Origin: WHSW01 sp963722175
Lineage (GTDB): Bacteria > Actinomycetota > Thermoleophilia > Solirubrobacterales > 70-9
Direction of reading: 5' to 3'
DNA length: 64,000 nt
Assembly: GCA_963722175.1 (NCBI GenBank)
Contig: CAVRKA010000003.1
Span: 496,001 to 560,000 of the forward strand
Shown piece after piece: positions 8,113 to 15,870 of the stretch (positions are counted from its first letter, which is position 1; every line of letters starts with the position of its first letter). The notes under the pieces are model-generated. The model made no database searches. It was not told the origin of the DNA and saw nothing but the letters and a program-made list of their open reading frames with translations. The position numbers and the translations under genes were made by a program.

Positions 8113-9761
8113 GGCTTCACGTTGCAGGCGGCGCCCCTGCAGTCGGCGAGCTTCTCGAGCTTCGCCGCCAGGTTCGCCTCGACCGCGGCGTAGGCGGGAT
8201 CGCCGGCGACGTTGTCGAGCTGGTACGGGTCGACATCCCGGTCGTAGAGCTCCTTCTCACCGGTCTCCGTCCAGACCACGTAGGTGTACTGGTCGGTGCG
8301 CACGCCCGTGTATGGCCGGTCCCAGGCGTTGACCGGGATGTCGGGGCTGTCGAAGAGCGGGTGCAGCGCCTCGATCTCGAGCGCCCGGTTCGGCCGCCGC
8401 TTCGGATTGCGGATCGTCGGCAGCAGCGAGACGCCGTCCAGGGTCCGTCCCGCCTTCGCGTCGGCGGCGTCGAGCAGGGTCGGCGCGAAGTCGATGTTCG
8501 AGACCTGCCCCTGCACGGTCTGGCCCTTCGGCACGCCCGGCCCGCGGATCACCAGCGGGATCCGCAGCGACTCCTCGTAGGGCAGGAACTTGTCGCCCGA
8601 GATCCGGTGCTCGCCCTGCATCCAGCCGTTGTCGGAGAGGAAGACGATCATCGTGTTCTTCAGCTGGTCGGTCCGCTTCAGGGTCTCGACCAGGTCGCCG
8701 ACGTGGTCGTCGACGGCCAGCAGCGAGCCGACCCGGCCCTCGTAGTCGAGCTGCAGCTGGGCGATCTGGGCGTCGGAGAGGACCGGCGTCTTGGCCTGGA
8801 AGTTCGACGACTTGTCGGAGATGTCGGCCTCGTTGAAGTTCGGCGGCCGGGGCAGGGTGTAGCCCTTGCTCTCGTCCTCGTAACGGGGCGCCGGCCGCGG
8901 GTCCGGCCCGGGACGGCCCATCAGCGTCGTTGCGACGTCCTCGCGGTGCGGCGCGGCGACCGACCACCAGATGAAGAACGGCTTCTTCTTCTTGCCCTGC
9001 TTCGCGACCAGCTTCTCGGTGATCTCGCCGGTGACGTCGGGCGAGTACGCCTCGGTCGTCTCCGCGCCCCAGGAGCTGTACGGGCGCGGGCCGAACAGCT
9101 CCTCGAGCTTGGCGAAGATCGACTGCAGGCTGTCGGGCAGGTCGTCGACCTCGATGATCGCGAACTCGACCAGCTTGCGGGCGAAGTCCTTGTCGCCCCA
9201 GGCCCGCAGCGTGCCGTCCACGTTCATGACGAAGTTCGAGTAGTCGTAGGCGGAGACGTCGAGCAGGCCGCGCCAGATGTCGAAGCCCTTCGGCACCTCG
9301 CCGTGGGCGTCGCGGGCCCCGTAGCCGTTCAGCCACTTGCCGATCAGGGCGGTGGTGTAGCCGGCGTCGTCGAGCCAGGCCGGCAGCGTGTTGCCGCGGT
9401 GCTTCATTCCGTACCAGCCGTAGGGGGCGAAGTTGCCCTTGACCTTGTGGTTATGGGCGTACTGGCCGGTGATGAAGGTGGCCCGCGCCGGACAGCAGAG
9501 CGGGAACGAGTCGATCGCGTCGTCGAAGGTGGTGCCCTTGCGGGCGAGCAGCTTCTGGACGTTGGGCATCAGCTCGAGGTCGGCGGCCGCCATGTCGTCG
9601 GTCATCACGACGAGGATGTTCGGGCGCCCGTCGGAGTCGGCCGAGGCCGGCCGGGCGCCGGCGTCGTCGGCCAGCGCGAGCGTCAGCGCCGCCGCGATTG
9701 CGGCCTGCGCGGCGATCGCCGCGGCGCCGAGTCGCAGTGTCCGTCCCGCCGTGGCGTCCAT
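8109..9761 (-). CDS. Secreted sulfatase (formylglycine-dependent arylsulfatase family)
   Basis: A 550-residue type I sulfatase. An N-terminal signal peptide is followed by RPNILVVMTDDM, the first metal-binding segment. The active-site signature LCCPARATFITGQY fits C-x-P-x-R, in which Cys89 would be oxidised to formylglycine by a maturase not seen in this window. Later segments (LSDNGWMQGEHRISGDK, KPFFIWWSVAAPH) supply further metal and sulfate ligands. I chose ATG at 9761 because AAGGAG lies about nine bases upstream; an in-frame GTG at 9785 would overlap that ribosome-binding site. Likely hydrolyses sulfate esters outside the membrane. Divergent from a TetR gene whose putative operator lies between them. 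Confidence 0.92.
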   Translation of the reverse strand: MDATAGRTLRLGAAAIAAQAAIAAALTLALADDAGARPASADSDGRPNILVVMTDDMAAADLELMPNVQKLLARKGTTFDDAIDSFPLCCPARATFITGQYAHNHKVKGNFAPYGWYGMKHRGNTLPAWLDDAGYTTALIGKWLNGYGARDAHGEVPKGFDIWRGLLDVSAYDYSNFVMNVDGTLRAWGDKDFARKLVEFAIIEVDDLPDSLQSIFAKLEELFGPRPYSSWGAETTEAYSPDVTGEITEKLVAKQGKKKKPFFIWWSVAAPHREDVATTLMGRPGPDPRPAPRYEDESKGYTLPRPPNFNEADISDKSSNFQAKTPVLSDAQIAQLQLDYEGRVGSLLAVDDHVGDLVETLKRTDQLKNTMIVFLSDNGWMQGEHRISGDKFLPYEESLRIPLVIRGPGVPKGQTVQGQVSNIDFAPTLLDAADAKAGRTLDGVSLLPTIRNPKRRPNRALEIEALHPLFDSPDIPVNAWDRPYTGVRTDQYTYVVWTETGEKELYDRDVDPYQLDNVAGDPAYAAVEANLAAKLEKLADCRGAACNVKP

Positions 9762-9797
9762 TCCTCTCGCTCCTTCCGTGCTCACGCTTGCCTACCG

Positions 9798-9822
9798 TAA
9801 CACGCTGTGTCACACTGTGTCA
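9798..9822. promoter_or_regulatory. Putative TetR operator between sulfatase and TetR genes
   Basis: The short divergent spacer holds TAACACGCTGTGTCA (9798-9812), a 15-base imperfect palindrome, overlapped by CACACTGTGTCA. CTGTGTCA is repeated exactly ten bases apart (9805-9812 and 9815-9822), so copies fall on the same DNA face. A TetR dimer bound here would cover both start regions. Inferred from symmetry only. Confidence 0.55.
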
Positions 9823-9828
9823 ACAGCG

Positions 9829-10428
9829 ATGCCCAGCCCACAGAAGGTACGAACACGCGAGAGCCGCGAACGGAGCCGTCAGCGGATCATCGACGCGGCG
9901 AGCGAGCTCGTCCGGGAGCGATCGTTCGCCGAGCTCAACGTCGCCGAGTTGATGGGCCGGGCCGGGATCGGACGGACGCTCTTCTACCGCTACTTCGACG
10001 ATCTCGGCGACCTGCTCGTGCGCGCCGGGCGCCAGGCGATCGAGGAGCTCTACGACGCGCAGATGAAGCTCGCCGCGACCCGCATCGACCACGGGCCGGA
10101 CGCCGTGCGCGAGGCGATCGAGCTGCCGGTCGCGGTCTATCGCCGCCACGGGCCGGTGCTGCGGGCGGTCGCCGAGGCGTCGGCCGCCGACCCCGGGCTC
10201 ACCCCGGATCAGGAGAACGTGCGGCGGCGGTTCGACCAGCTCGTCGCGGAGGCCCTTCGCAACGCCGGAGCGACCTTCGCCGACGTCGATGAGACCGCGC
10301 GGGCGCTCAACCGGCTCAACGAGAGCTACCTGCTCGACGCCTTCGGGCGCGAGCCGCGAGTCTCGGCCCAGACCGCCGTCCAGACCCTGACGGAGCTCTG
10401 GGTCGCCGCGCTCAGCGGCCGCGACTGA
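9829..10428 (+). CDS. TetR/AcrR-family transcriptional regulator
   Basis: A 199-residue regulator. The N-terminal helix-turn-helix runs from RERSRQRIIDAASELV through VAELMGRAGIGRTLFYRYFDDL, the typical TetR recognition helix ending in FYRYF. The remaining about 140 residues are the helical ligand-binding and dimer domain. ATG at 9829 is chosen because the TetR domain begins about 12 residues later; the frame is open far upstream, but that part overlaps the sulfatase gene. It probably represses itself and the divergent sulfatase/secreted-protein pair. The ligand is unknown. The next gene starts 12 bases downstream on the same strand. Confidence 0.88.
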   Translation: MPSPQKVRTRESRERSRQRIIDAASELVRERSFAELNVAELMGRAGIGRTLFYRYFDDLGDLLVRAGRQAIEELYDAQMKLAATRIDHGPDAVREAIELPVAVYRRHGPVLRAVAEASAADPGLTPDQENVRRRFDQLVAEALRNAGATFADVDETARALNRLNESYLLDAFGREPRVSAQTAVQTLTELWVAALSGRD

Positions 10429-10440
10429 TTCGATCTGGCG

Positions 10441-11839
10441 ATGGCAGGCGCCTACTGGCCCGGGACCTGGACCTGCGAGGACGGCGGCCCGCGGCGCTGG
10501 GGGTCCGCCGCTGGCCAGCCCGGGCTCGGGATCCGGCCCGGCGAGCGGCTCGAGGTCGCGGCCGCGCGCGACGCCTTCGCCACCGACCTGCTCGTCCGCC
10601 GCGAGCCCGGCGAGCTCTACGCCCTGCGCCACGGGATCCCGATCCGCGGCATCCAGTCGACCCCGGTCGAGGGCTGGGTCGAGCGGCTCGACCCGGAGAC
10701 CCTGGCGGTGACGGCGTCCTCGCCCCGGCTCCCGGGCGGTGCCTGGTGGCCCGGAGGAATCGCCGCGCACGCGAACGGCGACCTGCACATGGTGCTCGGC
10801 CGCTGGGCGCACCGGCTCACCCCCGACCTCGAGCTGCGCGCCTCGCACCGGCTGCCGGTCCCCCGGCCCCACAACTCGTTCGTCGTCCTCGACGGCGGCG
10901 AGCTGGTGACCAAGGACTGCGACGCGCCGGCGGGGCTCGAGCCGTCGACGGTCTCGGTCCTCGACCCGGACACGCTGCTCGCCGGTGGCGCCACCGCTGC
11001 GGCTGCCCGAGCCGTCGATCGCCCGCCTCGCCTCCGACGGCGAGACGGTGATCGCGGTCGGGACCACGACCCTGTTTCGCCTCCGCCTCGACCGTGGGGC
11101 CGGACGACTCGAGATCGACGACTCCTGGCGTCCGAGCTACGGGCCCAAGCCGGACCGAAGCTACGGCTGGGATCCGGTGATCACCGACGAGCACGTCTTC
11201 TGGATGGACAACGGCCGCAACCACGTCGACCGGACGATGGTCGGCAGCGGCGAGGCGGCGAGCCCGGTGCGGCTGTGGTGGGCGCGGCTCGACGACGGCG
11301 CCGCGGTCCGCTCGGTCGAGATCAGCGGCCTGCCGTACGGGACCGAGTCGAACCCGCCCGCCTGGGATCCCGAGCGACGGATCGTCGTCGCCTACGACGC
11401 GGGCAACGCCGTCGTTCGCGCCTGGCGCCTGGCGGGCGACGAGCTCGAGCCGCTCTGGCGCCGCGACGGCCTCGCCCACGCCGGCCACCTGATCCTCTAC
11501 CCCGACACCCGCGAGCTGGTCGTCGGCGACTGGCGCGACGTCGCCGGGCTGCGTCGTCCGGGCGTCCGGCAACTGGTCCGCGGCGTGACCGCGCTCCTCG
11601 GCCGCTCGGTGGCCGCCCGCCGTGCCTCGCTGGGGACCGGGCACGACGAGCTCGTCGTCCTCGATCTCGACACCGGGGCTGAGAAGGCGCGCGTGCCGGT
11701 CCCCTCCCCGTCGCAGGGCTTCCTGTTCTCCGCCCCGGGCTTCGGGCGCGACGTCTACTACCAGTCCCTGACCACGATCGCCCGGGTGGTCGTCAGCGAC
11801 GAGCGGCGCTTCATCCCGCCCGTCCGAGCGCCGCACTGA
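10441..11839 (+). pseudogene. Protein of unknown function (about 465 codons), interrupted by a frameshift
   Basis: Two overlapping frames read as one protein: the first carries the N-terminus (MAGAYWPGTWTCEDG to VSVLDPDTLLA), the second the rest (APPLRLPEPSIARLASDG to FIPPVRAPH). Dropping one base near 10984 joins them smoothly. The product has repeated strand-turn units (ERLDPETLAVTASSP, VVAYDAGNAVVRAW, HDELVVLDLDTGAEKARV) like a beta-propeller, without a signal peptide. It is 12 bases downstream of the TetR gene, so probably co-transcribed. It could be a real pseudogene or a sequencing error. The 3' end overlaps the convergent hydrolase by 29 bases. Confidence 0.65.
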
Positions 11840-12692
11840 GCGCCGCCGCGATCGCGTCCGGGTCCTCGAGCTGCGGGTAGTGGCCGACGCCGGCGAGCCG
11901 GTCGACCGGCGCCGCCGGTCGCAGCTCGACGAGCGCCGCGAGCACGGCGACCGTCGCCACCGGATCCTCGACCCCCCAGACGAGGCTCAGCTGCCCCTCC
12001 CAGTCGCGCACCGCCCCATGCCAGCGGTCGGCGTGGCGCTCGCGCTCGTCGAGGTAGTGGATCAGCCGGTGGCCGAGCGTGCGACCGCCGCCGTGGCAGA
12101 TCAGCGACCACTGGTCGGCCGCCTCGGCGTCGCTGAGCGGGTGAGCGTCCGAGAACACGGCGCCGAACTGCTGGCGGAAGACCCGCTCGTTCGAGAGCCG
12201 CGCGAACAGCGCGCCGAGCGGCGAGCGCAGTAGCCGCTGCCCGAGCGTCAGCGAGGCGCGGTCGAGGACGATGCTGCCGTTGAACAGCAGCGCGCCGGCG
12301 AGCTCGAACCCGAGCCGGCCCTCGAGGTCGCGGGCGAGCAGCTCGGTCGCGACCGACGTCCCCATGTCGTGCGCGACCAGGAACACCGGCTCGGGCCGGT
12401 CCCATCGGCGGACCAGCTCCTCGATCAGGTCGGCCTGCCAGAAGAGGCTGTAGACGTGGTCGCGGGGCTTCGCCGAGAGCCCGAAGCCGAGGAAGTCCGG
12501 CGCCAGGACCGGGTGGTCGGCGTGGCGCTCGAGCAGCGCCCGCCAGTCGTAGGAGCTCGACGGGAAGCCGTGCAGCAAGAGCAGCGGCGGCCCGTCGCCG
12601 TCGCGCTCGAAGACGTGAATCTCCTGCCCGCGGAAGGTCTCCGACCGGCCGCGCGATCGCCACTCGCTCACTCGCTGCGTCAACTCCGCCAC
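11811..12692 (-). CDS. Alpha/beta hydrolase with Asp nucleophile (haloalkane dehalogenase/epoxide hydrolase type)
   Basis: A 293-residue alpha/beta hydrolase. The oxyanion segment LLLLHGFPSSSYDW, nucleophile elbow VAHDMGTSVA (Asp, not Ser), acid region WGVEDPVATV and His in GVGHYPQLEDP are all present. An Asp nucleophile is typical of haloalkane dehalogenases, epoxide hydrolases and related C-X cleaving enzymes. The residue after it is Met rather than the halide-binding Trp of dehalogenases, so epoxide or ester-like substrates are as likely. GTG at 12692 is preferred because homologous sequence begins near there; an ATG at 12758 would add 22 unconserved residues. Convergent overlap with the preceding gene. 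Confidence 0.82.
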   Translation of the reverse strand: MAELTQRVSEWRSRGRSETFRGQEIHVFERDGDGPPLLLLHGFPSSSYDWRALLERHADHPVLAPDFLGFGLSAKPRDHVYSLFWQADLIEELVRRWDRPEPVFLVAHDMGTSVATELLARDLEGRLGFELAGALLFNGSIVLDRASLTLGQRLLRSPLGALFARLSNERVFRQQFGAVFSDAHPLSDAEAADQWSLICHGGGRTLGHRLIHYLDERERHADRWHGAVRDWEGQLSLVWGVEDPVATVAVLAALVELRPAAPVDRLAGVGHYPQLEDPDAIAAALSAALGRAG

Positions 12693-12817
12693 GGGGCCAG
12701 CGTATTGCTGCGCGGCCGGTCTAGGATCGCGCGATCGCCGACCGCGAACCGCCCTCACGACTCGGATTTCGCACGATCCTCCTTCAGGTCGGGGCCGCGT
12801 ACCGCGACCACTGGCGG

Positions 12818-13546
12818 GTGCTCCTGCTCGCCGGGCTGGTGGTCTTCGTACCCCTGAGCGGGATCGAGCTGCTCGACGACCGCCTGCAGGAACCGCTCGC
12901 CGACGCTGAGCTCGACCAGATCGAGCCGGGCGTGCTGATCGCGGTCTTCGCCGCGATCGGCGCCCACGCGGTTGCGGCCCTGCTCGGCGAGGTCGTCTAC
13001 ACGGGGATCGTCGCTGCGGCCATTACCCGTGGCGAGCCGGGTCAGCCGATCCCGCCGCTGCGCGAGCTGCTCGGCCATCTGCCGTTGGGGCGCCTGGTCG
13101 CGGTCGACCTGCTCTGGGTGCTCGTGGTCGCTGTCGGCTTCATCGCCTTCGTCGTTCCCGCCTTCATCTTCATCGTCTGGTTCGCGCTCGTCGCCCCGGC
13201 GGTCGAGATCGAGGGGCGCGGCGTGATCGACGCCTTCCGGCGCAGCCGCGAGCTGGCCCGCCGCAGGTTCTGGCTCGTCTTCGGCCTCGTCCTGCCGCTG
13301 TTCGCGATCGCGGACCTGCTCGGGAGCGCCGCCCAGTCGGCCTCCCTCTGGGGACTTGGCGACGGCGTCGCCGGCGATTGGGTCGGGGCCGTGCTCGCGA
13401 ACCTGCTCGTCTCGCCGTTCACCGCCCTGGTCGCGGTCCTCCTCTTCCTCGGGCTGCGCGATTGCCCACCGGCTACTCGGACCCGATCTTCGTCCGGTAC
13501 TCGTCCTCGGGGGCGCCACCGATCGCATCGCGAACCCGCTCCTTGA
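12818..13546 (+). CDS. Integral membrane protein of unknown function
   Basis: A 242-residue protein with about five membrane segments (LLLAGLVVFVPLSG; VLIAVFAAIGAHAVAALL; LLWVLVVAVGFIAFVVPAFIFIVWFALV; FGLVLPLFAIADLL; LLVSPFTALVAVLLFLGL). The charged segment IDAFRRSRELARRRFWLVFG lies before the fourth helix, a layout seen in actinobacterial glycerophosphodiester-phosphodiesterase-type membrane domains and DUF-level relatives (weak recognition). GTG 12818 is the only usual start after an in-frame stop near 12724, although codons just upstream (GAAYRDHWR) look protein-like, so the N-terminus is uncertain. The basic C-terminal tail overlaps the convergent gene by 74 bases. Confidence 0.65.
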   Translation: MLLLAGLVVFVPLSGIELLDDRLQEPLADAELDQIEPGVLIAVFAAIGAHAVAALLGEVVYTGIVAAAITRGEPGQPIPPLRELLGHLPLGRLVAVDLLWVLVVAVGFIAFVVPAFIFIVWFALVAPAVEIEGRGVIDAFRRSRELARRRFWLVFGLVLPLFAIADLLGSAAQSASLWGLGDGVAGDWVGAVLANLLVSPFTALVAVLLFLGLRDCPPATRTRSSSGTRPRGRHRSHREPAP

Positions 13547-14261
13547 ACCGGTCGGTGCGGCGACCGGGGCGGAAGCGCCGCTCGGCCTTCGCCTGCTTGG
13601 CCGGGTTGCGCTCGCCGTAGAAGCGCCGCGCCCAGCCGGAGTCGGGCTTACCGATCCGGCAGGCACCGTAGATGGCCAGCGGTGGGAGGAAGAAGCCGAT
13701 CATCCCGTGCAGCATCCGGTGCTTGAGGAAGCAGATCGCGACCGCCAGCAGGTGCAGCGCGAGCGCGATGACGGTGAAGATCACCTCGCCGGCCGAGTCG
13801 CCGCTGACGTCGAACGGACGCACGCCGACGATGATCAGCCCCAGGAACGCGACCGCGATCACGGTCGCGTCGATCGAGCGGCGCCCCTCCTCGGCCCAGT
13901 AGACGTCGTCGAGATAGACCCAGAGCGCGAACTCGTCGATCGTCAGCCCGATCCCGATCCCGAAGAACAGGGCGCAGATCTCATAGATCGGGCTGACCGC
14001 GAAGCCGGCGAAGCTGATCGCGCCCGCGACCATCATCGTCACGATCCCGAACACGAGGTGGTGGACGTGGACGCCGCCGTCGCTGACGATGCTTCCCGGC
14101 CACCACGGGACCCGCGGGCTGCGCATCAACCGGGTGCTCATGCGGATGAACGCGAACGAGCCGAGGAACCCGAGCAGGACCAGGAACAGCCACTGGCGGT
14201 CATGGGCGACGAGCTGGTCGTTCCAGAAGTCGGAGATGAATGAGGCGGGGCCGATAGCCAA
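13473..14261 (-). CDS. Conserved actinobacterial integral membrane protein
   Basis: A 262-residue protein with about six or seven transmembrane helices and a basic cytoplasmic tail (KAERRFRPGRRTDRFKERV). Notable conserved-looking motifs are VHVHHLVFGI, LTIDEFALWVYLDDVYWAEEG and LLAVAICFLKHRMLHG. The His pairs and acidic residues in or near the membrane could bind metal or haem, but this is speculation. I do not recognise a named family. A TTG at 14261 (or 14294) is the likely start, because longer frames run into the divergent gene that begins at 14281. Function unknown. Confidence 0.62.
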   Translation of the reverse strand: MAIGPASFISDFWNDQLVAHDRQWLFLVLLGFLGSFAFIRMSTRLMRSPRVPWWPGSIVSDGGVHVHHLVFGIVTMMVAGAISFAGFAVSPIYEICALFFGIGIGLTIDEFALWVYLDDVYWAEEGRRSIDATVIAVAFLGLIIVGVRPFDVSGDSAGEVIFTVIALALHLLAVAICFLKHRMLHGMIGFFLPPLAIYGACRIGKPDSGWARRFYGERNPAKQAKAERRFRPGRRTDRFKERVRDAIGGAPEDEYRTKIGSE

Positions 14262-14280
14262 GGCCTGCCAAGCTTTGCGG

Positions 14281-14901
14281 ATGTCGCGTTCCAAGTGGGG
14301 GCTGATCGTCGCCGGGATCGCCGTCTTCCTGATCGTCGCCGGGCAGATCCTGATCCCGGACATCGGCGAGCGCAGGGTCGAGGAGCGGCTGACCGAGGGC
14401 GGCGGCACCGCCGACGTCACGCTCGGAGCCGTGCCGGCGGCGCGGCTCCTGTTCAGCGATGGCGAGCGCTTCGAGGTCACCGCCAGCGACCTCGACCTCG
14501 AGCCCGACCGCGACGAACGGGTCTTCGAGAACCTCGACGGCTTTGCGATCGTCGACGTCTCGATCGCCGATTCGCATACCGGCCCGCTCGAGCTCACCAG
14601 CTTCGAGCTCCACCGCGACGGCGAGGGCCCCTACCGGCTGACCGCGACCGGGACCACCACACCCGACGAGCTCGTCGCCTACGGGGTCGAGGACCTCTCG
14701 CTCCCGGGCGGGAGCATCGTCGACACCGCGCTCGACCTGCTCGGCGTCGACACCAACGTCACCGTGCCGATCGACCTCGACATGGAGCTGACCTCCGACG
14801 ACGGGCGCATCCAGGTCGTCTCCGGCGGCGGCACGATCGCCGGCGTCCCCACCGGCCCGCTCGCCGAGCTGCTGACGAACGCGATCGTCGTGCGGCTCTA
14901 G
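14281..14901 (+). CDS. DUF2993/LmeA-like lipid-binding envelope protein
   Basis: A 206-residue protein with one N-terminal membrane anchor or uncleaved signal (WGLIVAGIAVFLIVAGQILI). A beta-rich domain follows: GERRVEERLTEGGG near the start, then repeated strands such as RFEVTASDLDLEP and PLELTSFELHRDG. The order anchor, ERRVxERL helix and long curved sheet matches the DUF2993 family. Its mycobacterial member LmeA binds phospholipid and helps lipomannan elongation (established for that protein only). The role here is inferred as envelope lipid handling. Twenty bases separate it from the divergent membrane-protein gene. Confidence 0.68.
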   Translation: MSRSKWGLIVAGIAVFLIVAGQILIPDIGERRVEERLTEGGGTADVTLGAVPAARLLFSDGERFEVTASDLDLEPDRDERVFENLDGFAIVDVSIADSHTGPLELTSFELHRDGEGPYRLTATGTTTPDELVAYGVEDLSLPGGSIVDTALDLLGVDTNVTVPIDLDMELTSDDGRIQVVSGGGTIAGVPTGPLAELLTNAIVVRL

Positions 14902-14952
14902 TTAGACCCTCGGCGCATTCAGCGTCCCCCACGCGCGCCAGGGGCAGTAAGG

Positions 14953-15870
14953 GTGGCCGACGTGGGCGAACCAATCGGTCTGATGGGCGCTATAGGCCCG
15001 CGAAACCGATTGATTCGGGTTGCGGACGTGGCACGACGCCAGGGAGGAGTCATCGGACGGGGCCAGCTACGCGCCTGTGGCGCGGATGACGCCACGGTCA
15101 AACGGTGGATTCGGCAACACCGCCTTCACCGCATCCACCCCGCCGTCTACGCCGTCGGCCACAAGGCAATCGGGATCCGCGGCCGCTTGTTCGCCGCCCT
15201 CCTGTACGCCGGTCCCGACGCCGCCCTCAGCCACCAGACCGCCGCGTGGCATTACAGGCTCACCCCCACCCAGCCGAACCGCATCCACGTGACCACGCCA
15301 CGTGACCGGACATCGCTCCCCTCGGTCGCCGTTCACCGGGCATCGGTCCGCACCGTCCACCACGACGACTTCCGGGTGACCACCGTCCCCCGCACCCTCC
15401 TCGACCTCGCCGCGACGATGCCGTTCGACGACGTCCGCCGCGCGCTCGCCGAAGCCGACTACCTCCACCTGCTGGACCCGGCCGCGGTCGAGCGCGAGCT
15501 CGGCCGCGGCCGGAAGGGGTCGAAGGCGCTTCGTGCCGCCCTCATCGCCCACCTACCGGAGCTCGCCCGCGCCAACGAAGGAGTTGAGGTGGAGTTCCTC
15601 CTGCTCTGCGAGCGCGCCGGCATCCCGATCCCCGAGGTCAACGTGTACGTCGAGGGCTTCAAGGTCGACTGTTTGTGGCGCACGGACCGCGTCATCGTCG
15701 AGCTCGACAGCCGTCTCGCCCACGGGCGAACCGCCGCCGTCGAACGCGACCGGCACCGCGACCTGGTCCTCAGGCGAGCCGGCTTCGACGTGCGGCGGTA
15801 CACCTGGCGGCAGGTGACCGGCGAGCCCGCATCCGTTATTGCCGACCTGCGGACGGCGCTGCGGAGCTAG
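14953..15870 (+). CDS. AbiEi-type winged-helix plus DUF559/Vsr-like endonuclease-domain protein
   Basis: A 305-residue protein. The N-terminal half resembles the winged-helix region of AbiEi-type proteins (VADVARRQGGVIGRGQL, HRIHPAVYAVG, TTVPRTLLDLAATM). The C-terminal half (about 205-300) carries a restriction-like nuclease pattern: E in EGVEVEFLL, D in FKVDCLWR, ELDS in VIVELDSRLAHG, then RDRHRDLVLRRAGFDVRRYTWRQV. Such proteins are frequent in actinobacteria and have no proven role; a nuclease function is inferred. The start is uncertain (GTG 14953, ATG 14983 or TTG 15010), because a hairpin repeat lies over the proposed N-terminus. The 3' end overlaps the convergent MMPL gene by 35 bases. 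Confidence 0.75.
   Translation: MADVGEPIGLMGAIGPRNRLIRVADVARRQGGVIGRGQLRACGADDATVKRWIRQHRLHRIHPAVYAVGHKAIGIRGRLFAALLYAGPDAALSHQTAAWHYRLTPTQPNRIHVTTPRDRTSLPSVAVHRASVRTVHHDDFRVTTVPRTLLDLAATMPFDDVRRALAEADYLHLLDPAAVERELGRGRKGSKALRAALIAHLPELARANEGVEVEFLLLCERAGIPIPEVNVYVEGFKVDCLWRTDRVIVELDSRLAHGRTAAVERDRHRDLVLRRAGFDVRRYTWRQVTGEPASVIADLRTALRS
14967..15017. repeat. Hairpin, copy 2 of the dispersed element
   Basis: Arms CGAACCAATCGGT (14967-14979) and ACCGATTGATTCG (15005-15017) are inverted with one mismatch. Inside them GGGC and GCCC can also pair. The minus strand of the right half contains the 17-mer AATCAATCGGTTTCGCG found at 7003-7019. The centres of the two copies differ. It lies at the 5' end of a nuclease-like gene. 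Confidence 0.65.

Noticed and set aside
11811..12692. A second haloalkane dehalogenase, from its Asp nucleophile
   Set aside because: The residue after the nucleophile is Met, not the halide-binding Trp, so only a general Asp-type hydrolase can be supported.
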